The translations under genes and the position numbers were made by a program. The notes beneath the pieces were generated by a model. The model saw only the letters and a list, made by a program, of their open reading frames with translations, was not told where the DNA came from and searched no databases. From Acidobacteriaceae bacterium (GTDB lineage: Bacteria > Acidobacteriota > Terriglobia > Terriglobales > Acidobacteriaceae), in NCBI GenBank assembly GCA_027449965.1, contig DAIDKP010000023.1:62001-126000 (forward strand): a DNA stretch of 64,000 bases. The letters run 5' to 3'. Below are positions 1 through 7,375 of the stretch, piece by piece; within the stretch, counting starts at the first letter, position 1; each line of letters starts with the position of its first letter.

Positions 1-86
1 GCGGCCATCATTGGCACGCTTCCCGCAGCGATGCAGAGGCTTGTTCCAAGCAGCGCAGCCGCGCTCCAGCGACGCACTTGACGCAT
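1..86 (-). CDS. Exported protein, N-terminus only (cut by window edge)
   Basis: An ATG at position 86 read leftward opens a frame that stays open to the window edge, about 28 codons. The product starts MRQVRRWSAAALLGTSLCIA, a basic N-terminus followed by a hydrophobic stretch and small residues, which is the pattern of a Sec signal peptide. A weak purine-rich ribosome-binding site (GAAAG) lies just upstream. It points the same way as the acetamidase-like gene to its right and may follow it in a transcription unit. The function cannot be told from this fragment. Confidence 0.5.
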   Translation of the reverse strand, partial: MRQVRRWSAAALLGTSLCIAAGSVPMMA

Positions 87-240
87 GGTTTCTTTCGACA
101 GCCGATGGGCAGAATGCAGCATGAGTGGCAAGCATGATTGTAAAGCCGACCAGCCCACGCTTCGCTACAACTTTTGCAGCGCTTCGTCAGATTATGGACA
201 GTGCGCACTCACAGTCCGCCTGCAGCCTTCTGTGCGCCAC

Positions 241-1311
241 TCACCGAAAGATATTCTTCGGGCAGATGGCGTGTACGCCCACGTTGCCATCCACAAGCTG
301 CGTAATGTCCACGTCCACAGCTACGCTGGTCAGCATATAGGCGTCATCGCGGCTCAGGTGCTTCTGCATCACCAGAAAGTCGATCATGTCGCGCACGGCG
401 AGTTGGGTTGCCGTCGTCAGGTCCGGGCTGAAACCCATCGTGATGAAGCTGGTCGGCGTCTCGGCGCGCGGCCACAGCAGATGCTGGCGTTTGTGCACGA
501 TAAAGCGGAAGGTTCCGGTCAGAAACGTCTCCATCGCCGTGATATCCACCTCACCGTTGCCCTGTCCGGCGTGGCCGTCGCCTGCTTCAAAAAGCGCTCC
601 CGGCGCATGCACCGGCAGGTACAGCGTCGTTCCGGCCACCAGCTCACGGTTATCCATGTTGCCGCCGTGCATCCATGGTGGCGCACTGTCGATGCGCCCG
701 GCAGACTCTGGCGGCGCGTCGCCCATGCTGCCAAAGAACGGGTGCAGCGGAATCTCGATTCCCGGAGCAAAGTCGGCGATCATGCGCTGGCGATCCAGCG
801 GAATGATCTTCGTGCGCCCGTAGGGAAAATCGTTGGGCAGAAATCCCCGTCCCGGGCCGAATCCATTACAGGCAAAGGGCGCGTCGATGTCGATCTTCAG
901 AATGTCCACTTCGAGCACGTCGCCCGGCTCGGCCTCGGCAATGGCCAGCGGCCCGGTCAGAATATGTCCGCCCGGTCCCCGGTCCTTCACCTCTTGATAA
1001 ATCGCCTCGTTGTACGGCGGAATATCCTTCGCCGCCACGCCTTCTTTTTCCAGCCGCTCATCCGGTCCGCAGGTTGAGAGCGTCTGCATCGTCACCGTAT
1101 CGCCGGAATGCACCGTCATCACCGGCTTCGCGTGCGCCCAGTAGTATCCCCAGGCCACGGTCTGCGGTGTCGCCAGCAACGTCTTCGCTGCGCCACTCTG
1201 TGCCTGTGCGCCTCCGGCCAATGCCGCGCCCACAGCGGTCACCATTAGCCATTGTCTCCACGCGGACCCTCGTGGTCCTGCGAACAGTTGCCACTGCCGG
1301 TTGATTTTCAT
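241..1311 (-). CDS. Secreted acetamidase/formamidase family protein
   Basis: The 356-residue product matches the FmdA/AmdA fold family, whose members hydrolyse formamide or acetamide to ammonia and the acid. Family-like segments include PGDVLEVDIL, an ACNGFGPGRGFLP stretch, a HPFFGSMG-type segment and the DGHAGQGNGEVDITA region typical of the metal-site half. An ATG at 1311 with GGGAG upstream is preferred to an in-frame ATG at 1329, which has no ribosome-binding site. The N-terminus carries a signal peptide ending near AQAQS, so the enzyme is probably periplasmic or exported, unlike the classical cytoplasmic amidases. It lies in the same orientation as the secreted amidase at 1468-3240, so both may scavenge amide nitrogen. 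The exact substrate is unknown. Confidence 0.85.
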   Translation of the reverse strand: MKINRQWQLFAGPRGSAWRQWLMVTAVGAALAGGAQAQSGAAKTLLATPQTVAWGYYWAHAKPVMTVHSGDTVTMQTLSTCGPDERLEKEGVAAKDIPPYNEAIYQEVKDRGPGGHILTGPLAIAEAEPGDVLEVDILKIDIDAPFACNGFGPGRGFLPNDFPYGRTKIIPLDRQRMIADFAPGIEIPLHPFFGSMGDAPPESAGRIDSAPPWMHGGNMDNRELVAGTTLYLPVHAPGALFEAGDGHAGQGNGEVDITAMETFLTGTFRFIVHKRQHLLWPRAETPTSFITMGFSPDLTTATQLAVRDMIDFLVMQKHLSRDDAYMLTSVAVDVDITQLVDGNVGVHAICPKNIFR

Positions 1312-1334
1312 CCTGTCTGTCTCCCTCATTGCAA

Positions 1335-1412
1335 TTCGGTGCTTCGATTTGGTGCCGCGATTTGGTGCTGCGATTCAGCCCCATGATTCGGCCCTACGAT
1401 TCAGCTCGGCCA
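1335..1412. repeat. Degenerate 13-nt tandem repeat, about 5-6 units
   Basis: Five consecutive 13-nt units occupy 1335-1399, each of the form TT(C/T)(G/A)G(T/C)nCnnnGA: TTCGGTGCTTCGA, TTTGGTGCCGCGA, TTTGGTGCTGCGA, TTCAGCCCCATGA and TTCGGCCCTACGA. A sixth, decayed unit follows. The array fills the gap between the amidase stop and the acetamidase start, so it sits in the 5' region of the acetamidase gene. A second array with the same period and consensus is at 33314-33365. Confidence 0.75.
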
Positions 1413-1467
1413 TGCACTCCAGCTCCGCATCCCGTCCGTTCTGCGGCCTGCGCGGGGCGTCTTTGTC

Positions 1468-3240
1468 TCACGGCATGTTGGGCAGCAATCCCTGCTCGAC
1501 CAGCGTCGGCGGATGGCGGTGGTGCGTGATCTGCTCATAGGCAAATGCCCAGCCCAGCAGATCGCCGTCGTGCCAGCGTCGCGCAGAGATCTCCAGGCCA
1601 AACGGCAGCCCCGAGGGATAGAATCCGCCCGGCACCACAATCGCCGGAACGCCAAGGATGTTCACCCAGCTTGTATCGCTGTGCGGACCTTCACTGATCG
1701 TGCCGGAGATGCCGCCCGTATGCGCATAACTCTGGGGCATCGTCTCGTCCGGTGGCGGCATCTGCGTCGCCGGATAGACGTATCCATCCAGGTGAAAGCG
1801 GTCGAGCGTCTGGTTATACTCGTCCAGCGATTGCTGACGCGGACGGAAGTAGTTGGCCTGCGCCGCGGGGTCCGTCTCCACCTGCATCTGGCTTTGCTTG
1901 GGTTCGTCCTTGCGCAGGCGCGTCGGATTCACGATCGTGTCGGGAATCGTATGCCCGGTCGCCTGCTCATATTCCGCTACCGAGTGGTATTGCGCCGGGC
2001 CAAAGTTCTTCAGAAAAAGATTGGTTCCTTCTTCCACATACGGCATGGTGCCCACGCGGCTGACCGTCCGCGCAAACGACGGCGGCAGAATCGCGTCGTC
2101 AAAGACGATCGTGGCTCCAGCCGCGCGCAGGCCATCCAAAGCGGCCAGGAAGGCTTTGCGCGTCGAGGCGCGCAGCGGCAGCACGGAGTCCTGCTCCTCC
2201 GCAGCCGCCACGTCGTCGGGAACCACAGCAGGAATCCCCTGAAACGGGATGCCGGAGCCTTGCAGAATGAATGCGGGCACGCCCAATCGCTTCCCGCGCA
2301 GAGCGCCCGGCTTCAGATAGCGTGTGTACGGGCCAGGCTGAGCTTTGCCCGGTGCCTCGGCCGTGCGCGGATCCAGCGGGTCAGGCTTGGGCGTGGGATC
2401 AGCCCCGGTCATCACCGTCAGCGCAATCGCCGCGTCGGTGACGGTGCGCGCGATGGGTCCGGTGTTGTCCAGCAGCCAGTCCAGCGGCGCAATGCCGGCA
2501 ATGCTCACCAGCCCGCGCGTGGGAAAGTATCCGACCACAGCGCTGGTCGCCGCGGGCATGCGGATCGAGTTGCCCGTATCCGTCCCGTTGCCCAGCACGG
2601 CATAGTTGCTGGTCACAGCCGTCACCGTGCCGCCCGAGGAGCCACCGGGGCTGAAGCGGACATCGTAGGCGTTGCCCGTGCGCCCATAAGCCGTGCTGCG
2701 GTTCGTGTCGCTGGCGGCAAAGTCAGGCATGTTCGTAATGCCGACAAAGACGGCTCCGGCGGCACGAAGTCGCGCAACCAGGGTGGAGTCGCGCGGTGCC
2801 AGCAGTTCATGGCCGGGCAGCATATAGCCGTGCCAGCCATCGGTTGTCGTCTGCCCGGCAATGCTGGTGTTGGCCTTGGTCACAATCGGCACACCCCACA
2901 GCAGTCCACGCTGGGGCCACGCCGGAAGATCGCCCGAGGCAAGCTTGCGATCCAGCGCCGCCGCCTCTTCCAGCGCCTCTTTGCGCTCCACGGTCTGCAC
3001 CGCGCGATAGATCGGGTTGTACTGCTCGATGCGCGCCAGATGCCACTGAACCACCTGCGTCACCGTAACCGCGTGAGCCGTGTACAGGCTTTCCAGTTGC
3101 GGCACCGTGATCTCAAACAGTTGGCTGTCCAGTGTGGCGGACGAGGATGGTGGCGGCCCGCCAGCCGCCATGCAGACCGGCGCCAAGGCAAACAGCGCCA
3201 CCCAACAGATACGCGTGAAGTGCAGAGTTCGAGCGAACAT
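1468..3240 (-). CDS. Secreted amidase-signature family hydrolase
   Basis: This 590-residue protein belongs to the amidase-signature family (GatA/AmiE-like), which uses a Ser-cisSer-Lys triad to cleave C-N bonds. The catalytic Lys is at about 122 (PIVTKANTS), the GGSSGG loop at 199-204 supplies the cis-Ser (about 202), and the nucleophile is Ser225 in GTDTGNSIRMPA. The family normally has DTGGS there, so Asn for the second Gly is a small deviation. A hydrophobic signal peptide of about 25 residues indicates export, so a role in tRNA amidation is unlikely; peptide amides or other amides are more plausible substrates. It ends at 1468 and lies upstream of the acetamidase-like gene in the same direction. 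Confidence 0.9.
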   Translation of the reverse strand: MFARTLHFTRICWVALFALAPVCMAAGGPPPSSSATLDSQLFEITVPQLESLYTAHAVTVTQVVQWHLARIEQYNPIYRAVQTVERKEALEEAAALDRKLASGDLPAWPQRGLLWGVPIVTKANTSIAGQTTTDGWHGYMLPGHELLAPRDSTLVARLRAAGAVFVGITNMPDFAASDTNRSTAYGRTGNAYDVRFSPGGSSGGTVTAVTSNYAVLGNGTDTGNSIRMPAATSAVVGYFPTRGLVSIAGIAPLDWLLDNTGPIARTVTDAAIALTVMTGADPTPKPDPLDPRTAEAPGKAQPGPYTRYLKPGALRGKRLGVPAFILQGSGIPFQGIPAVVPDDVAAAEEQDSVLPLRASTRKAFLAALDGLRAAGATIVFDDAILPPSFARTVSRVGTMPYVEEGTNLFLKNFGPAQYHSVAEYEQATGHTIPDTIVNPTRLRKDEPKQSQMQVETDPAAQANYFRPRQQSLDEYNQTLDRFHLDGYVYPATQMPPPDETMPQSYAHTGGISGTISEGPHSDTSWVNILGVPAIVVPGGFYPSGLPFGLEISARRWHDGDLLGWAFAYEQITHHRHPPTLVEQGLLPNMP

Positions 3241-3325
3241 GCGCTATTGTCGCGCGTTCATGCCCGGATGGAAAGAACTTTTCTCAGACCCGTCCAGTGA
3301 CGTGGCCGCGTGGAGCAGACAGCAA

Positions 3326-3356
3326 AAGGGCGGAGCCAGTTGCCTGGTCCGCCCTT
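3326..3356 (-). terminator. Hairpin terminator of the rsfS gene
   Basis: AAGGGCGGA at 3326-3334 pairs with TCCGCCCTT at 3348-3356, with an inner CCAG/CTGG stem. Read leftward the hairpin lies 24 nt after the rsfS stop and ends in TTTTG, as expected for an intrinsic terminator. Confidence 0.7.
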
Positions 3357-3380
3357 CTGCTTTGCCTGTGAAGCCTCGCT

Positions 3381-3890
3381 TCAGGGGGTTGGTTTCTTGT
3401 CCTCGCTGCTTGCCATCGACGCAGGCATCTCGGCCTCCGAGCGTGGCTTCACCAGATACTGCGGTTCGATGGCCGTGGCTGCAATGGCAACCTTGGGCGC
3501 AGCGGGCTTGGGAGCCACAACCTTCTTGGCTGGCGCAGCTTTCTTCGCTGGCGCAGCCTTCTTCGCTGGCGCAGCCTTCTTGGCGACAACCTTCTTGGCC
3601 GGCGCAGCCTTCTTCGCTGCCACCTTTTTCGCTGGAGCTTTCTTCGCTGGCGCAGCCTTTTTCGCGACAGCCTTCTTGGCCGGTGCGGCCTTCTTCGCAG
3701 CCGGCTTCTTGGCTACAGCTTTTTTCGCCGTGGCTTTCGGAGCTGCCTTTTTCGCAACGGCCTTCTTGGCAACGGCCTTCTTGGCTGGCGCCGCTTTCTT
3801 GGCTGCAACCTTCTTTGCCGGTGCAGCTTTTTTGGCCGCAGGCTTGGCGGCTGCCTTCTTCGCAGCCGGTTTCTTGGGCGATGGACTCAT
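3381..3890 (-). CDS. Possible nested histone-H1-like Ala/Lys-rich protein (internal start)
   Basis: Within the rsfS frame, an ATG at 3890 is preceded by AAGGGAG with an 8-nt spacer, as good a ribosome-binding site as any in this window. Translation from it would give a 169-residue protein beginning MSPSPKKPAAKKAAAK and made almost wholly of Ala, Lys and Pro, resembling AlgP or Hc1-type DNA-binding proteins. The start falls exactly where the RsfS linker ends and the repeat begins. It may be a separate product of the same gene, or the repeat may only be made as an RsfS fusion. The sequence alone does not decide. Confidence 0.45.
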   Translation of the reverse strand: MSPSPKKPAAKKAAAKPAAKKAAPAKKVAAKKAAPAKKAVAKKAVAKKAAPKATAKKAVAKKPAAKKAAPAKKAVAKKAAPAKKAPAKKVAAKKAAPAKKVVAKKAAPAKKAAPAKKAAPAKKVVAPKPAAPKVAIAATAIEPQYLVKPRSEAEMPASMASSEDKKPTP

Positions 3891-4337
3891 CGATGTTTCT
3901 CCCTTCACGGAATTTTGTCTGGCACCGCTTGTCTTCTTTTCCGAGCGTGTGCGCGCTGGTTTCTTCAGCAGGCTTTCCACATCCTTTCCAGTCAGTGCCT
4001 GAGCACTTTTCCGGAGCCGCTCAATGTCATAGAACGCACGCTTCTCAGAAAGGAAGACGTGAACCACTATATCCGCATAATCGAGCAGAATCCACTCCGA
4101 TTTTTGACGTCCTTCCACCGAACGCGGATACAGCCCGAATTTCCGTTTCAATTGCAGCTCGATCTCGTCGGCAATCGCCAGCACCTGACGATCATTGGAG
4201 CCGGAGGTGATCAGAAAAAAGTCGGCCAGGCCAGAGTCCATCGCATCCAGCGCAAGCACGCGTGTATCTTCCCCTTTTTTGTCTTCGCAGGCGGCGACGG
4301 CGACCAGCAGTTGCTGAAGAGTTTCCGTGTTGGACAT
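3381..4337 (-). CDS. rsfS: Ribosome silencing factor RsfS with histone-H1-like Ala/Lys tail
   Basis: Residues 1-115 of this 318-residue product are a standard RsfS/Iojap/DUF143 domain (LALDAMDSGLADFFLITSGS, DRQVLAIADEIE, EGRQKSEWILLDYADIVVHVF). RsfS binds ribosomal protein L14 and blocks subunit joining when nutrients fall. The start at 4337 is chosen because AGGAG precedes it. Family members are usually about 105-150 residues. Here a linker leads into about 150 residues of AAKKA/PAKKA repeats, like eukaryotic histone H1 tails, AlgP or bacterial H1-like proteins, ending in an acidic segment (EDKKPTP). nadD lies immediately upstream in the same direction, the usual nadD-rsfS pairing. An internal start (separate entry) could release the tail as its own protein. 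Confidence 0.9.
   Translation of the reverse strand: MSNTETLQQLLVAVAACEDKKGEDTRVLALDAMDSGLADFFLITSGSNDRQVLAIADEIELQLKRKFGLYPRSVEGRQKSEWILLDYADIVVHVFLSEKRAFYDIERLRKSAQALTGKDVESLLKKPARTRSEKKTSGARQNSVKGETSMSPSPKKPAAKKAAAKPAAKKAAPAKKVAAKKAAPAKKAVAKKAVAKKAAPKATAKKAVAKKPAAKKAAPAKKAVAKKAAPAKKAPAKKVAAKKAAPAKKVVAKKAAPAKKAAPAKKAAPAKKVVAPKPAAPKVAIAATAIEPQYLVKPRSEAEMPASMASSEDKKPTP
3899..3905 (-). promoter_or_regulatory. Internal Shine-Dalgarno site inside rsfS
   Basis: The bases read AAGGGAG on the minus strand, 8 nt before the in-frame ATG at 3890. A strong ribosome-binding site in the middle of a reading frame, placed at a domain border, suggests internal initiation. Confidence 0.5.
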
Positions 4338-4429
4338 AGGTATTTGCTTCTCCTGTGCGGCGCGCAAGCGGTGCACGATTCATGGTAGCAGGAAGCGAGC
4401 TGCGCGCAGCGGCGCAGAAACGCGTCTGT

Positions 4430-5206
4430 TCAGGTGCTCGAGGCGTAGAGTTGATGCGCTCGAATGTAGTCCCAAACCGGCACGGGCAAAAGCGCTTGAA
4501 GCCTGGGTTCATTCTCGTCCCGGTCCGCACGCGCCAGCCGCGCGCGAAGCTCCGAGGCGCTGATGTCAAAGTGGAGTCCTGCCAGAAAAATAATCTCTGC
4601 CGTGCGGTTTTCCGCGTCCTCCACGCAGAGGGTTGCAACGCGTTCCGAGTCGCTCCCCAGCCGATGAGTACGCAGCGAAGCAGGCAGCCAGCGAGGAGCA
4701 TCGGCGGCGTCACCGGCTCCCGGGCGCGATGCCACAATCAGCGTGGCCAGAAAGGGAATCTCCGCCGCGCGATGCCAGCCTGCAAATTGCTCCAGCGCAT
4801 CCGCGCCCAGTAGAAAGAACAGCTCTGCGGTAGAAGCACACTGAGCGCGCAGGCGGAGCAGCGCGTCCACGGTAAAGTTGGGTCGGCCGTCTTCACGCGG
4901 AGCATCCAGACGGCTCAGCGCAAATCGCGGCTCGTCGGCGATGGCCAGCGCCGTCATTGCCGCTCGATGCTCAAAGTTCGTGGGCGCTTCCGACTTCAGC
5001 GGCTGCCGCGCGACGGGCGCAAACAGAACCGAGTCCAGATGCAGCGTCTCCAGTGCCGCCCGCGCAATCGCCAGATGACCGTTGTGCGGAGGATCAAAAC
5101 TTCCGCCGAAGAGTGCAATGCGCGACCCGGAGCAGGGATCGTACCTGGCGGAGTGTACCGATCTTTCAACCTCAGTCGTCATTCCTTCATCGTAGCGGAG
5201 GGCCAT
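4430..5206 (-). CDS. nadD: Nicotinate-nucleotide adenylyltransferase
   Basis: NadD joins nicotinate mononucleotide and ATP to form deamido-NAD in NAD biosynthesis. The nucleotidyltransferase motif GGSFDPPHNGHLAIA lies near residue 34, and the C-terminal ISASELR is the ISSTxIR-like motif that completes the active site. The protein has 258 residues, slightly long because of an N-terminal extension. An in-frame ATG at 5182 (MTTEVERS) would also start the protein; neither has a well-spaced ribosome-binding site. rsfS follows 92 nt downstream in the same direction. The start lies only 20 nt (or 44 nt) from the divergent gene at 5227, so the two promoters must overlap the coding starts or each other. 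Confidence 0.93.
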   Translation of the reverse strand: MALRYDEGMTTEVERSVHSARYDPCSGSRIALFGGSFDPPHNGHLAIARAALETLHLDSVLFAPVARQPLKSEAPTNFEHRAAMTALAIADEPRFALSRLDAPREDGRPNFTVDALLRLRAQCASTAELFFLLGADALEQFAGWHRAAEIPFLATLIVASRPGAGDAADAPRWLPASLRTHRLGSDSERVATLCVEDAENRTAEIIFLAGLHFDISASELRARLARADRDENEPRLQALLPVPVWDYIRAHQLYASST

Positions 5207-5226
5207 GCCAGTAGAATGGGTCCACC

Positions 5227-6357
5227 ATGGAACCCGTCACACATTTCCTGACAGGCGCCTGCATTGGACGCGCAGGCTGGAATCGCAGGACGGCGTATGC
5301 CACGCTCGCTGCGACCCTCGCTGCGGAAGCGCCGGATCTCGATGTCTTCTGGGGATGGCGCGGCCCGGTCGAGGAACTGGCTCACCATCGCGGCATCACC
5401 CACACGCTGATTGCAGCGCCGGTCATGGCGGCGCTGGTCACCGGCGCGCTTTGGCTGTGGCATCGCCTGCGCGCTCTGCGTCGTCCGCACAGTGCCGCGG
5501 CGCAGCCCGCGCGCTGGGCCTGGGTATGGCTGACGGCACTCATCGCTGACCTCAGCCATCTCGCGCTCGACTGGGCAAACAACTACGGCGTCCGTCCGTT
5601 TTTCCCTTTCAATCGTCACTGGTACGCCGGCAGTCTGATTTTCATCGTAGAGCCGGCGCTTTGGCTCATGCTCGGCTTGGCTCTGCTGGTTCCAGCCATC
5701 CTCGCACTCGCAGATCGCGAGATCGGAGCCAGGCGCGAGCGCTTTCGCGGGCGAGCCTTGGCAATGGCAGCCTTGTGTGGAGTGGTGCTGCTTGGCTGCT
5801 GGCGATGGGCAGAGCAGGCCGACGCGCGCAACCGCCTGATCGCCGCCGACGTTACGCCCACGCCGCCCTTGCGCGTCGCGCTCGAGCCATACCCGTGGAA
5901 TCCCTTTCGCTGGCACGCCATTCTGGAGACGGACACAACGTGGCAGACGGCAGAGATCGATACACGCACCGGAGCCGTCGACAGCGATCCCCAAACCAAC
6001 GCGCTCTTCAAGCCGCCGATGACGCCCGCCATCGCAGCGGCCAGGCAGACCCGGCTTGGCAGGGTCTATCTGGATTGGTCGCAGTGGCCCGTGGTGCGCG
6101 ATCTGGGACCCGTGCAGATCGCCGGTGTGCCGGTCGGCGGAGCAGGTGGAGCGCAATTGCCCACCGGTCAAAGCTGGACAACGGTCGAGTTCAGCGACCT
6201 GCGCTTTGCTTACTCCTACAAAGACCTGCGGATGGCCGGCAGCGCTGAAGGTCGCCTCAGCGAGCAGCTTGCCGATTCTCCGCTGAGCGGCTGGGTCTAC
6301 GTCGTCGAGGGCAATCAACCGGCGGCCATGATTCTCGATGGGCGCGAACAGCCCTGA
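5227..6357 (+). CDS. YdjM/DUF457-type membrane metal-dependent hydrolase family protein
   Basis: The N-terminus MEPVTHFLTGACIGRAGWN, the EAPDLDVFWGW segment and HHRGITHT near residue 58 are the His/Asp signature of the YdjM/DUF457 family, annotated as membrane-bound metal-dependent hydrolases. About four hydrophobic segments follow, including WVWLTALIADLSHLALDWAN with further His/Asp, then a soluble C-terminal half of about 180 residues. The true reaction of this family is not established. It is divergent from nadD and carries a short direct repeat over its stop codon (6343-6377). Confidence 0.75.
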   Translation: MEPVTHFLTGACIGRAGWNRRTAYATLAATLAAEAPDLDVFWGWRGPVEELAHHRGITHTLIAAPVMAALVTGALWLWHRLRALRRPHSAAAQPARWAWVWLTALIADLSHLALDWANNYGVRPFFPFNRHWYAGSLIFIVEPALWLMLGLALLVPAILALADREIGARRERFRGRALAMAALCGVVLLGCWRWAEQADARNRLIAADVTPTPPLRVALEPYPWNPFRWHAILETDTTWQTAEIDTRTGAVDSDPQTNALFKPPMTPAIAAARQTRLGRVYLDWSQWPVVRDLGPVQIAGVPVGGAGGAQLPTGQSWTTVEFSDLRFAYSYKDLRMAGSAEGRLSEQLADSPLSGWVYVVEGNQPAAMILDGREQP

Positions 6358-6377
6358 GCCGACGCGAACAGCCCTGA
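6343..6377. repeat. Direct repeat GCGAACAGCCCTGAG x2, period 20
   Basis: The 15-nt sequence GCGAACAGCCCTGAG occurs at 6343-6357 and again at 6363-6377. The first copy contains the stop codon of the upstream gene, so the end of that gene appears to have been duplicated. Confidence 0.7.
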
Positions 6378-6517
6378 GTTCGCCGAGCCGCGCAAAAGCG
6401 GCAGGGATTTGTAAGCCCTGCAACAAGCCTGTTGATCCGGCCAACAGCTTTTGAGTTGACCGGAGCGCAGGCGGGTCAGAGAATAGAAACAACGCGATCG
6501 TTTCGTCTGAGGTGCGC

Positions 6518-7054
6518 ATGTTTGCTTATCTGCTTTTGCTGGCCGCTGTTCTCAGCCATCTGCTGCCCCACGCGGGCTGGTATGGATTTACAGCGGTTGG
6601 TGGATCGCTGCTCTACTTTGGCGCTCGCCGCAACTGGCTGGAGATGGCCGCACCGCTCGCGCTGCTCGCCGCCACCGACTACTATCTGACGGCGCATGTC
6701 TATGGCTATCCCTTCGTGTGGCAGGCCTATGTTGTCACCTGGGCGTGGTATCTGGGCGCCATGGCGCTTGGCTTTGCGCTCCTTCGCGAGCACGCCACAC
6801 TCGGTCGCGGAGTGGCTGCGGCACTGCTCGGCCCCACTTCCTTCTTTCTGCTGTCCAACTTCGCCGTCTGGCTCGGCGCCGAGACGTTCTATCCCAAAAC
6901 CGTCGAAGGATTGGTTGCCTGCTATGTCGCCGGGTTGCCGTTTTATGGGCGGGATCTTGTTTCCACCGCGCTGGTTCTGGTCCTCGCCTTTGCCGTTCCG
7001 GCTGCCGTCCAGCGCTGGATGGCTCATCATGCCGCCGCGCATCGAGTGGCATAA
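6518..7054 (+). CDS. DUF6580-like integral membrane protein
   Basis: The 178-residue product has about five hydrophobic segments and resembles the DUF6580 group of small membrane proteins, which look like substrate-binding (S) components of ECF transporters. Conserved-looking stretches are TAVGGSLLYFGARRNW, ATDYYLTAHVYGYPF and TSFFLLSNFAVWLG. ATG 6518 has TGAGG five bases upstream and is preferred to a GTG six bases earlier. No transporter ATPase is nearby, so the substrate cannot be inferred. A strong terminator follows at 7108. Confidence 0.7.
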   Translation: MFAYLLLLAAVLSHLLPHAGWYGFTAVGGSLLYFGARRNWLEMAAPLALLAATDYYLTAHVYGYPFVWQAYVVTWAWYLGAMALGFALLREHATLGRGVAAALLGPTSFFLLSNFAVWLGAETFYPKTVEGLVACYVAGLPFYGRDLVSTALVLVLAFAVPAAVQRWMAHHAAAHRVA

Positions 7055-7375
7055 ATCGGCTCCGATCATCCAGACACATATCCCTTCAAATCCGGCTTAA
7101 AGACCACAGCGCATCGCCATCCGGTGATGCGCTTTTTTCTTTGCCAGCGCTGACGTCTGACGGCCTGCTTTGCCGTCTGCCCACCGCATCGCCTGTGATT
7201 TACGCAATCTTCATCCGATTCGCGCCGCATTCATGTTGTTGTCATCGCGTCGTAATCTCTCGCTGCCAAATTGGGATCAGGTTTGCCCATTTCAGAGCGG
7301 ACAAGGCCGCTGAGGCCAGGGCACACCGTTCCGCACCATTGCCCCGTGGGGCGTTATCTTTGGAGGATTTGAGCG
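7055..7375. other. Intergenic stretch before the first TonB receptor
   Basis: After the terminator at 7108-7138 there are about 240 nt with no credible gene. They presumably hold the promoter and leader of the receptor gene, which starts after GGAGG at 7362-7366. I saw no clear sigma-70 promoter or regulator site. Confidence 0.5.
7108..7138 (+). terminator. Rho-independent terminator after the DUF6580 gene
   Basis: AGCGCATC at 7108-7115 pairs with GATGCGCT at 7126-7133 around a 10-nt loop and is followed by a run of T. Confidence 0.85.

Noticed and set aside
85-1077. Long plus-strand open frame of 330 codons
   Set aside because: It is antisense to the acetamidase-like gene, has a His/Arg-rich composition typical of GC-rich shadow frames, and no recognisable motif.
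1335-1412. CRISPR-like array
   Set aside because: The repeats are 13 nt, degenerate and without spacers, and no cas gene is present anywhere in the window.
1513-3300. Plus-strand open frame of 595 codons
   Set aside because: It mirrors the secreted amidase, whose catalytic motifs prove the other strand. Its product is an Arg/His/Gln-rich shadow.
3310-4002. Plus-strand frame rich in Ala and Phe
   Set aside because: It is the antisense reading of the Ala/Lys repeat of rsfS; AAG/AAA Lys codons read as Phe. There is no ribosome-binding site or motif.
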